From positions 1 to 55,665 of the forward strand of contig JABFSA010000069.1 of the NCBI GenBank assembly GCA_013140775.1: a stretch of 55,665 nt of DNA. Reading direction: 5' to 3'. Positions within the stretch are counted from its first letter, which is position 1. Each line of letters opens with the position of its first letter. A program made the position numbers and the translations under genes. This DNA is from Acidobacteriota bacterium. Its GTDB lineage: Bacteria > Acidobacteriota > Vicinamibacteria > Vicinamibacterales > UBA2999. Positions 40,295-47,901 of the stretch are shown one piece after another. The notes under the pieces were generated by a model that was not told the origin of the DNA, did not search any database, and worked only from the letters and a program-made list of their open reading frames with translations.

Positions 40295-41437
40295 CTACTT
40301 CACGGCGGTGAGCATGATCTCGACGAGACCATCCGCGCCCATCAGCGGCGTCCCAATCGTGAACCGGACAGGGAAATCTTTGGGGAAGACCGCCTTGTAG
40401 GCCACGTCCATCTCCGCCATCCGCGTCATGTCCGTCAGAAAGGCCGTGGCTTCGACGACGTCGGTCCAGGTGTATCCGGCAGCCGTCAGGGCACGGCCCA
40501 AACGAACCAGTACTTCCTCCGTCTGCGCTTTCACGTCGCCCTTGTTCGTCGCCGTGTTTCCCGTCATGCCGGCCACATACAACCGGCGACCGGCGAGAAT
40601 GGCGGGACTGAGATTTGCTCCCGCCCGACCCGGCGTGCCGTCCGCATTGGGCGGCACGATCTGCTTTCGTTGAGGGTCCTTCACCGCAATCATCGCGAGC
40701 TCGATGAGGTAGTCCTCGCTCGGCAACGACGCCTTCACCGTGGCGCGCGCTGGTGGTGAGCTTGGAAAGTACGTCCGGTACTCGTTGTTCATCGTCTGGA
40801 ACGCGGCGGAATCCGAGATGAAGACCCGGGAGGACACCACGTCGGCCAGACTCATCCCCGCTGCCTCGAGAATCGAGCCCGCCATGGTCATGACGGTCTT
40901 GGTCTGCACCATCATGTCGCCCGTGACGTTGGTGTTGTCAGATGCATTTCGACTGACGAGCCCGGCAAGGAACAGTGTGTTGCCGGTCTTGATGCCGTAG
41001 CTGTATGGACCTGGCGGCTTGAGCCAGCCAGCCGGCTGCACGACAACCCGTTCGCCACCTGTGGGAATCGCAGTGACCGAGAACTCCACGAGCGCCTCGG
41101 GTGACGCCAGTGGCTGCACGACGATGATCGTCGTGCGGGCGGGGGGATCCTTCGGCCAGTGCTTAGCGAACACCGCGTTGAGCGGGGCCATGTCGGCCGC
41201 GCTCTTGAGGACAACCGAGACGTTGGCGACGTTAGCGAGCGACGACCCTTGGGCTTCGAGCGTCGCAGCGATCTGCTTGATCGCCGTACCCGCTTGCATC
41301 GTGACATCGGAGCCAGCGGCGACGACGCCGCTGACATACACGAGGCCGTCAGATTTCACGGCTGCCCGGACAGGAGACTGGGCGAGACTTGGAGCCGCGG
41401 TGAGGGAGACGAGTGCGAAAGCGGATATCAGGCGCAT
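40295..41437 (-). CDS. Secreted protein with three tandem RidA-like domains
   Basis: A 380-residue protein. The signal peptide is MRLISAFALVSLTAAPSLAQ, from ATG 41437 with CTGGAG upstream. Three YjgF/YER057c/UK114 domains follow at about 22-130, 140-255 and 270-380, each with the pattern LYVSG/LFLAG/LYVAGM ... PPART or similar ... VE(I/F). Classical RidA deaminates reactive imines using an Arg in a VARLP motif. At that position the three domains have Leu, Ser and Leu, so imine deaminase activity is unlikely. Being exported and triplicated is unusual. Only 23 bp separates it from the receptor remnant upstream. Confidence 0.85.
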   Translation of the reverse strand: MRLISAFALVSLTAAPSLAQSPVRAAVKSDGLVYVSGVVAAGSDVTMQAGTAIKQIAATLEAQGSSLANVANVSVVLKSAADMAPLNAVFAKHWPKDPPARTTIIVVQPLASPEALVEFSVTAIPTGGERVVVQPAGWLKPPGPYSYGIKTGNTLFLAGLVSRNASDNTNVTGDMMVQTKTVMTMAGSILEAAGMSLADVVSSRVFISDSAAFQTMNNEYRTYFPSSPPARATVKASLPSEDYLIELAMIAVKDPQRKQIVPPNADGTPGRAGANLSPAILAGRRLYVAGMTGNTATNKGDVKAQTEEVLVRLGRALTAAGYTWTDVVEATAFLTDMTRMAEMDVAYKAVFPKDFPVRFTIGTPLMGADGLVEIMLTAVK

Positions 41438-41460
41438 GGTGACTCCAGGTAATGACCGGA

Positions 41461-41652
41461 TCAAAACGACACCTTGACGCCGAGCTGCAAGGTGCGAGGA
41501 GCGAGTGCGGCCAGGTTGCTCTGCTCAGGACGGCCGTAGTTCGCGCCGGAGATGTCGTTGTTGTACGGCGCGGTCTGGGCGAACGCCGGAGCGAACGGCG
41601 TCAGTATCGCCACGAATGCGACGACCGGAAGGTAGTCGCGTGCAACGCTCAT
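41461..41652 (-). pseudogene. Remnant of a TonB-dependent receptor (signal peptide joined to C-terminal strand)
   Basis: A 63-codon frame. Residues 1-26 are a good signal peptide (VVAFVAILTPFAPAFAQ). The rest, ending LAPRTLQLGVKVSF, looks like the last strand of an Oar-like beta-barrel with terminal Phe; compare YQPRMLQFGFRASF at the end of the intact receptor at 50.4-53.3 kb. The upstream leader is homologous to that of the intact receptor. The simplest reading is an internal deletion of about 900 codons in a paralogue. It may still be translated as a short peptide and carry the downstream RidA gene. Confidence 0.7.
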
Positions 41653-41966
41653 GACCTGTCCTTTCTCGTGCGAGCCTCGCGAAGAGCTGCCGCGTGGGCG
41701 GAGCCATTCGTGCGAGGGTCGAACGATCAGTTACCGGGTGAAGAGCGTCGGGGCTCGTGAATCAGCGAGGAGTCGCTGTTCGACGTGGAACAGCTTTATG
41801 GATTTGCAATCCCCAGACCATCCATCATCTGGAGCGCGATTCGTTACGGATTCCTGCTGGTTCTCCGTTCGAAGGTTGCAGCGAGCCAGTCGCGATCGAT
41901 CGTCAAAGGCACATTTGTGAGTGCCTTATTCATCTGAATCTACAGTTATGCAGTCTCGATCCTCCT
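41653..41966. other. Leader and promoter region between receptor remnant and amidase 1
   Basis: No gene seen. It contains leader copy B and, upstream of it on the minus strand, CAAATGTG (41912-41919) in the place of the CAAAAATGTC motif of copies A and C. The amidase 1 stop is at the right edge, so the amidase transcript must end here; no clear terminator hairpin was found. Confidence 0.45.
41716..41812 (-). promoter_or_regulatory. Leader element copy B
   Basis: Homologous to copy A over roughly 95 nt, with a run of 29 identical bases (41743-41771) containing the GAGC...GCTC and CTCG...CGAG pairs. Further matching blocks are GGGTCGAACGA (41716-41726), CGTGGAAC and TTTGCAA. Ends 63 nt before the receptor-remnant ATG; the DNA in between also matches that of copy A. 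Confidence 0.75.
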
Positions 41967-44357
41967 TCATCGACTGACACCGCTGGAGATACGAGAAGAC
42001 TCGTCCGCAACCGGTCCGAAATCGGGCGGCGGCACTCGTCGCCTCGACGCCGATTGATACGCCGTCGCCGCCTTGAGGGACAGGTGCTCCATGCCAGGCT
42101 CGGCGAGAAAATTGATTGAGAATGGCAACCCGGGCTCGGGCAGTTGCGTCGGGGTGGTGCCTGTCCTCGACCGGTAGACCTTCCTGCCGTTCCGGTCCGT
42201 GGTGAGCACAAATGTTGGGTCGTATGCGACGCGCACGTACCCGGCGGGAATGAGGATCTCGGTGATGCCCGCGTTCGGTCCAAGCGGGTACGAGATCGCA
42301 CGATCGTTCAGGTTCGGCTCCGGCGCCCCGCCAATCTTGCCAGGCGGCAGGGCCGAGTGGAGCTGGATAAGAATGTCCAGCTTGTTCTCCTGCATGACCT
42401 TGACGAGCACGCGATTGAGGAGTTCGCGCTGCTGCACCATCTCGGCGATGCTCTGGCGCTCCCCGAAACCGTTGCGCAGGTCGCCCAGCGACTCCCAGTT
42501 CTTGAACGCGGCGCGCTGATCGTCGCCCCAGAACTTCGATCGGGCGTTGAGCGTCGGGAAGTCGATGAGTGTCTCGGTGATGCCGCGTGCCGACCAATCC
42601 TTGGCCCTGCGCGCCAGGTACTGAGTCATGTGAAAGCGGAATGTCCGGGCCTGGCCGGACGCCGCGCTGACGACGCTGCGCAGGTTCAAGTTCGGGGGAG
42701 CGGGCTCGAGGCCCTCCGCCCAGCGCAGCATCCAGTCCACCGGCTGCATCGAACCGCTGCCATGGACGACACCCGGCGCGAACTCCGTGGGAACGATCTT
42801 CCGGGCAAAGGCCGGGAACTCGGGCTCCCCTGCTGCGTTCAGGCTGTACAAGAGCTGAGGAAAGAGCACCGGCGTCAGTTGCGCGATCGCCTGGTCGAAC
42901 GACGTGCTCATGTTCTCGATATCGGGATCATCCACCCACCCGATCGGCACCGATTCAACCAGCGTCGCGCCCAGATGCCCGCCGAGCATGGCCTTCATCT
43001 CAACCGCCGCGGCGTCCACGATAGGCTCATCCACCTTCGCGTGCTTCACCATGAACTCGCGAATGATGCCGATCCGCATGCCTTTCAGTGCGCCAGGCGT
43101 TCCCGGCGTGATGGCGTTCGCGTACGGTTGGCTCGACACGGTTGCCCTGCTCACGGTCGTGAAGATGTCCCGCGAGTCGTAGTAGCCGTTGACGGGGTTC
43201 TTGAGGGCGTCGAGTACTTTGACTGAATCCACCACATTGCGGCAGTGGATGCCGGCGCGGTCGTTATAGAGATTCGAGCCGATGGCGCCCCCGTGGAACG
43301 AGAGCAGCGCCTTCTGCGGCAGGATGAGCGCCACGGAGTTGTGATTGGCCGGCCCGCGGCACGACTGGCCGGTCTCCTCGCACAGGCTGCACATCGCGAG
43401 ATTGGCTCCGACCGAGACACCGGAACCCGAGCTCGAACCGATCGACGCCGCTCGTGTCGTGTCGTACACCTCGCAGGGGTTTCCGGCCCAGGTGCTCCGC
43501 TGATAACCCAGAGTGGACGGCAGTACCTTCTCTGGAACGTTCGGCCCGCCGGGATTGCCGGCGCGGCCGTTGTACTCCGTTGTGTTGGCCTTCGCGTAGA
43601 TGATGGCGCCCTTGCTGCGGAGCTCGGCCACGAGCGTCTGATCGCGCGCCGGGAAGTCCATGTCGTAGCGCGCGTCGGCGCCGCCCGTGGACCGCATGTC
43701 CATGGTGTCGTACGGATCCTTGAACGAGAACGGGATGCAGTACATCGGCATCGCGACCAGATCCGGATTGCGTCCGAACTGGGCATCGAGCGCAGTGGCG
43801 CGCTCCAGCGCGTCAGGCTGTTGCCTGAATTCCTCACAGGCCTTCGGCGCACCGGCCGGTAGCGGGCCTGCCGACGGGTGACGGTCGAATGCGCCCTTGC
43901 ACGTCACCGATCGTTCGCCGCGAATGTTGAGCATGCCCAGCGCACGGAGCTGCTTCGCGCGGGGAATGCCGACCGTCATCCCGAACTGTTGCTGGACCGA
44001 CGGGTCTGACGCGGTCGGCTCCATCCGGCCGAACTCGATCGGCGGGGTCTTGCGCGGATCGCCGGGCGCGAGGCTCGCCGTGGCCGCGACCGCCGCCTGG
44101 TATTCGGCATAGTCGGGCAGCACCTGCGCGACGTTCGCCTCGGTCACGAGTTGATTGCACGAGCCGTTGTAGGCCCGTGCGCGGGCGATGTACGCCTGGA
44201 CGAGTCCCCGACAGGACACCTGTCCCGTCTGGATGCCGCGGTGCACATCGGCGATGGTCGCTTCCTCCACACGAAACGGCGGCGCTTGCGCCTGTTGCCC
44301 TTGGACGGCTAATACGCACAAGAGCAGGACGACACAGGTGACTCTGCTGATAGACAT
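41967..44357 (-). CDS. Secreted amidase-signature hydrolase, paralogue 1
   Basis: A 796-residue protein with a signal peptide (VTCVVLLLCVLAVQGQQAQA). The amidase-signature core carries the full Ser-cisSer-Lys triad: Lys213 (CIPFSFKDPYD), cis-Ser308 (IGSSSGSGVS) and nucleophile Ser332 (GQSCRGPANHN); the 24-residue Ser-Ser spacing equals that of FAAH. Inserted blocks, and a C-terminal extension with LIPAGYVRVAYDPTF near the end, make it far longer than the usual 450-500 residues. Three cysteines (CSLCEETGQSC) flank the nucleophile. Substrate unknown; the envelope location implies scavenged amides or peptides. Confidence 0.88.
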   Translation of the reverse strand: MSISRVTCVVLLLCVLAVQGQQAQAPPFRVEEATIADVHRGIQTGQVSCRGLVQAYIARARAYNGSCNQLVTEANVAQVLPDYAEYQAAVAATASLAPGDPRKTPPIEFGRMEPTASDPSVQQQFGMTVGIPRAKQLRALGMLNIRGERSVTCKGAFDRHPSAGPLPAGAPKACEEFRQQPDALERATALDAQFGRNPDLVAMPMYCIPFSFKDPYDTMDMRSTGGADARYDMDFPARDQTLVAELRSKGAIIYAKANTTEYNGRAGNPGGPNVPEKVLPSTLGYQRSTWAGNPCEVYDTTRAASIGSSSGSGVSVGANLAMCSLCEETGQSCRGPANHNSVALILPQKALLSFHGGAIGSNLYNDRAGIHCRNVVDSVKVLDALKNPVNGYYDSRDIFTTVSRATVSSQPYANAITPGTPGALKGMRIGIIREFMVKHAKVDEPIVDAAAVEMKAMLGGHLGATLVESVPIGWVDDPDIENMSTSFDQAIAQLTPVLFPQLLYSLNAAGEPEFPAFARKIVPTEFAPGVVHGSGSMQPVDWMLRWAEGLEPAPPNLNLRSVVSAASGQARTFRFHMTQYLARRAKDWSARGITETLIDFPTLNARSKFWGDDQRAAFKNWESLGDLRNGFGERQSIAEMVQQRELLNRVLVKVMQENKLDILIQLHSALPPGKIGGAPEPNLNDRAISYPLGPNAGITEILIPAGYVRVAYDPTFVLTTDRNGRKVYRSRTGTTPTQLPEPGLPFSINFLAEPGMEHLSLKAATAYQSASRRRVPPPDFGPVADESSRISSGVSR

Positions 44358-44389
44358 CGTGGCCTCCGGGGCAATTCTTCATGTGGCCA

Positions 44390-44427
44390 ACGCCCGTCCC
44401 TCCACGGCTGTGGAACGGAACGGGCGT
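44390..44427. terminator. Two-step hairpin between amidase 2 and amidase 1
   Basis: ACGCCCGT (44390-44397) pairs with ACGGGCGT (44420-44427), and CCAC/GTGG (44402-44413) pair inside. No U-tract. A second palindrome, GCGCGTTG-T-CAACGCGC (44439-44455), overlaps the amidase 2 stop. They may reduce read-through into amidase 1 or stabilise the upstream mRNA. Confidence 0.5.
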
Positions 44428-44446
44428 CGAACATCTCTGCGCGTTG

Positions 44447-46861
44447 TCAACGCGCGGCGGTCGTACTGGTCGGTGCACGCAACGGCGGGAACGCGGGAGG
44501 CGGCACCCGGCGTTTCGACGCGTTCTGATACGCGGACGCCACCTTGAGGATGACGTCCTCCTTGCCGACCTCGGCGCGGAAGACGAGCGAGAACGGCAGG
44601 CCCGGCGCCGGCAGTTCGGTTGGCGTGTTGCTGTTCACCGACATGTAGCGCTTGCCGTCGGGGCTCAGGGCGAAGGTGGGGTCATAGGCAACGCGGACGT
44701 AGCCGGCCGGAATGAGCACCTCTGTTTCACCTGCGTTGGGACCGTAGGCGGACTCCGTCGGCGCGGCACCGACGACCGAGGCGCCTCCGATTTTGCCCGG
44801 GGGCAGCGGCGTGTGCAGCCGAACCAGTGCATCCAGATGGTTCTCATTGATGACCATCTGATCCACTCGTCGCAGCAACTCTCTCAGCATGATGCGTTCA
44901 TCGATCCCCTGGCGACCGTCGAGAGGCACATTGCGAATGTCCTCAATCTCTTCCCAGTTCTTGAACGCGGCGCGCTGATCGTCGCCCCAGAACTTCGACC
45001 GTGCGTTGAGCGTCGGGAAATCCACCAGCGTCTCGGTGAAGCCCCGCGCTTTCCAGTCCGCAGCCCGGCGACTGGCGTACTGGACGATGTGGAACCGGAA
45101 GGCATTCGAGCCCTCCTGCTGCTGCACGGTGGCAATGTTGAGATTCGAAGGCGGGGCCACGCGTCCCTCAGCCAGCGCGACCAGGTAGTCCACAGGCGTC
45201 ATCGTGCCAGTGCCGAACTTTTTGCCCGGAGCGAATTCAGTGGGCTTGATCGCCGCCGCTACGTCCGGGAACACCGGCGTGCCCGCGTTGTTGAGCCTGA
45301 ACAGGATGTCGGGCATGAACACGGGAATGAGCCTCGTGAGCGCCGTCGTGAAGCTCGTGGACATGTTCTCGATCTGCGGGTCGTCGGTCCACCGCCGATC
45401 TGTGGATTCGACAAGCGTGGCGCCCAACGTTTCGCCGATGACCGTCTTGATCTCACGATTGGCGGCCATGACGATCGGCTCGGTCGCCTTGACACCGGGC
45501 GTGAGAAGCATCGACTCACGGATGATGCCAATGCGCATCCCCTTGAGTGAGCCCGCTGTGCCGGGAGTGTCTGCGGTCTGGACGTAGGGATGGCTCAGGA
45601 TGCTCGAACGCGGCACGGTGGTGAAGACGTCGCGCGGATCGTAGTAGCCCTCTTTGGGATCCTTCAGCGCATCGAGCACCTTGGCCGCATCAGTGATGTT
45701 GCGGCAATGGATCCCGGTCCGATCGTTGTGGATATCGGCGCCGATGGCCCCGCCGTCGAAGCCGATCATCGCCTTGTGCGGCAGGATCAGCGCGACCGAG
45801 TTGTGGTTGGCCGGACCGCGGCACGACGCGCGGGTCTCCTCGCACAGCCCGCACATCACGAGATTCGTGCTCACTGACACCGCCGATCCTGAGCTCGAGC
45901 CAAGCGATGCGGCGCGTGTCGTGTCGTACGGTGTGGCGGGGTTGCCAGCCCACGAGCTGCGCTGATAGCCGAGATTGGACACGAGGACTTTCGTGGGGTC
46001 GTTCTTGCCGCCCGGGTCACCTGCGCGGCCGTTGTACTCGGTCAGGACAGACTTGGCATAGATGATCGCGCCCTTGTTGCGAAGCTGCTCGACGAGCACA
46101 TGGTCACGCGCCGGAAAGTCGATGTCGTACCGGGCATCGGCACCGCCGGTCGAGCGCATATCCTTCACATCGAACGGATCCTTGAACGAGAACGGAATGC
46201 AGTACATCGGCATCGCCGTCTCGTCGAAAGTGCGCCCGAACTGCGCGTCGAGCTGCGCCGCCCGTTCGAGCGCATCGGGCTGCTTGCGGAACTCCTCGCA
46301 CACCGGTGGTGCGCCGGCGGGCAGGGGTCCGGTGGCCTTGTCGAAGGCACCCTTGCATGTGACCGAGCGTTCCCCGCGAATATTGAACGTCCCGATGCCA
46401 TTGACCTGACCTGCGTTGGGGATGCCGACGATCATCCCGTATTGCTGCTGCACGGAGGGATCAGAGGCGGTCGGCTCCATGCGTCCCCATTCGAGCGGTG
46501 GTCCGGTGTACTTGTCCAAGTCAGGCAACAGCGTCGATGCCTTGACCGTCTTCGTGGGGAACTCGAGCGGTGCGCCCGCGCGCACGGTGCCCGCTGCCCG
46601 CGGGATGGGCGCGCCGTCCTGGGTGAGCAGGGCGCTGGCCACACCGTTGTAGGCCTTCGCGCGATTGAAATACGCCTGCACCAGGCCTACACAGCTGATC
46701 TGCCCTTGCTTGATTGCCTGATGCACGCCGGCGATGGTCGCTTCCTCGATCTGGAAAGGCATCTGCCCCTGCGCGTTCGTGCTGGTCACATAGAACCCTG
46801 CGGCTGCAGCCGCGAGTCCAGCCGTCAACGCACAGGCACTCGTCACAATTCGTTTCTTCAT
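44447..46861 (-). CDS. Secreted amidase-signature hydrolase, paralogue 2
   Basis: An 804-residue paralogue with the same architecture: signal peptide from ATG 46861 (AGGAGG ribosome site), the FQIEEATIAGVHQAIKQG opening, the MEPTASDPSVQQQYG block, Lys in IPFSFKDPFD, GSSSGSAVSVST with the cis-Ser, nucleophile Ser in RASCRGPANHN, and the C-terminal LIPAGYVRVAYDPTF. The Cys pattern CGLCEETRASC is conserved. Products of tandem duplication with paralogues 1 and 3; similarity by eye is well over half in the core. Follows the membrane-protein gene by 47 bp. Confidence 0.88.
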   Translation of the reverse strand: MKKRIVTSACALTAGLAAAAAGFYVTSTNAQGQMPFQIEEATIAGVHQAIKQGQISCVGLVQAYFNRAKAYNGVASALLTQDGAPIPRAAGTVRAGAPLEFPTKTVKASTLLPDLDKYTGPPLEWGRMEPTASDPSVQQQYGMIVGIPNAGQVNGIGTFNIRGERSVTCKGAFDKATGPLPAGAPPVCEEFRKQPDALERAAQLDAQFGRTFDETAMPMYCIPFSFKDPFDVKDMRSTGGADARYDIDFPARDHVLVEQLRNKGAIIYAKSVLTEYNGRAGDPGGKNDPTKVLVSNLGYQRSSWAGNPATPYDTTRAASLGSSSGSAVSVSTNLVMCGLCEETRASCRGPANHNSVALILPHKAMIGFDGGAIGADIHNDRTGIHCRNITDAAKVLDALKDPKEGYYDPRDVFTTVPRSSILSHPYVQTADTPGTAGSLKGMRIGIIRESMLLTPGVKATEPIVMAANREIKTVIGETLGATLVESTDRRWTDDPQIENMSTSFTTALTRLIPVFMPDILFRLNNAGTPVFPDVAAAIKPTEFAPGKKFGTGTMTPVDYLVALAEGRVAPPSNLNIATVQQQEGSNAFRFHIVQYASRRAADWKARGFTETLVDFPTLNARSKFWGDDQRAAFKNWEEIEDIRNVPLDGRQGIDERIMLRELLRRVDQMVINENHLDALVRLHTPLPPGKIGGASVVGAAPTESAYGPNAGETEVLIPAGYVRVAYDPTFALSPDGKRYMSVNSNTPTELPAPGLPFSLVFRAEVGKEDVILKVASAYQNASKRRVPPPAFPPLRAPTSTTAAR

Positions 46862-46908
46862 CGGTTCCTCCTGACACCACACCACGGCACGCTCAGCCCC
46901 CTAGCCGT

Positions 46909-47901
46909 TCACTGATACATGCCAAGCTGGAACCCCCACCGGCCAAGCGGGGGCCACACACGCGAAATCGCCCAGTAAAAAGTCAGAAACGCCCCGCCGG
47001 CAGCGAGCGCGCACGCTGAGATTGCCGCCGCCTTCTGCGGCTGGTCCGATGCCCACAACGCGATGCGCTCCCGGCGCGTCGCGACCACCGAGGCCACCAC
47101 AATCGCCGGCACGGCGAAGTTCGCGAGAGCCTGGGTGGCCATCACGAGCGCGCCGTACACGGGGCTCGAAGGCTGGGCGGCGTAGAGCAACACCTCGCGG
47201 AAGACTGCCAATGGACGGCCGATCGTGAAGCCTCCGATCGCCAGGCCTACCATTGCGGCCCTGACGTTCCGCTGCGCCAGGAAGGTCCGCGTGGCCGACG
47301 TGTCACCAGACGTGAACCGATCGAAGAGTCCAAACTCGTACGCGGCAGCAACGAGCATCGCGACGCCAATCGTCCCGAAGACCACGAACGACTGCGCCCC
47401 GCGAATACCTCCGGCGTTGAATGCCGCAGCACCTTCAGGACCGAGACGCCCGATGAAGACACCGTAAACAGCGCCCACGCACGCCACCGTCGCCGCGGTA
47501 ATGGCCAGCGGGCCAAGAAGTGCAGCGCGCCACGATCGGCACATGGCGAGGATCAGGAGAGGCAGGAGCGCAAACGACGCGATGTTGGAGGCGGTGATGG
47601 TGGCGGCCAACCCGGCGGCAACAGCGAACAACACTCCAAAGGCGTGGCCTCGAACAGCAAACTCTCCGGCGATGCCTTCGAAAGCACCCACGACCGGCGA
47701 CACGAAGAGCGTCACGCCAAGACCGTCCACCGCTCGCACGTTCCAGAATCCGGCCACGCACACGCCGGCCACGGCCGACGCCAGCAACCAGACAGCGCGC
47801 GGGGCGTGAGCACGAGCGGGAGAGATCTCTACCGGTCGAGACACCAGCGACGAGGTGGTGACCTTGCCCAAATGGCTGACGCTCTGTATGTGTGAAGTCA
47901 T
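46909..47901 (-). CDS. Polytopic membrane protein, possibly DsbD/CcdA-like
   Basis: A 330-residue integral membrane protein with about eight hydrophobic segments, for example AVWLLASAVAGVCVAGFWNV, FGVLFAVAAGLAATI and NFAVPAIVVASVVA. FTIGRPLAVFREVLLYAAQ recalls the last part of CcdA/DsbD-type transmembrane proteins in the LysE superfamily, which move electrons or solutes across the membrane. A single Cys in AMCRSW is not a clear CcdA pair, so the assignment is tentative. ATG 47901 overlaps the amidase 3 stop (TGATG), so the two genes are coupled. Confidence 0.6.
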   Translation of the reverse strand: MTSHIQSVSHLGKVTTSSLVSRPVEISPARAHAPRAVWLLASAVAGVCVAGFWNVRAVDGLGVTLFVSPVVGAFEGIAGEFAVRGHAFGVLFAVAAGLAATITASNIASFALLPLLILAMCRSWRAALLGPLAITAATVACVGAVYGVFIGRLGPEGAAAFNAGGIRGAQSFVVFGTIGVAMLVAAAYEFGLFDRFTSGDTSATRTFLAQRNVRAAMVGLAIGGFTIGRPLAVFREVLLYAAQPSSPVYGALVMATQALANFAVPAIVVASVVATRRERIALWASDQPQKAAAISACALAAGGAFLTFYWAISRVWPPLGRWGFQLGMYQ

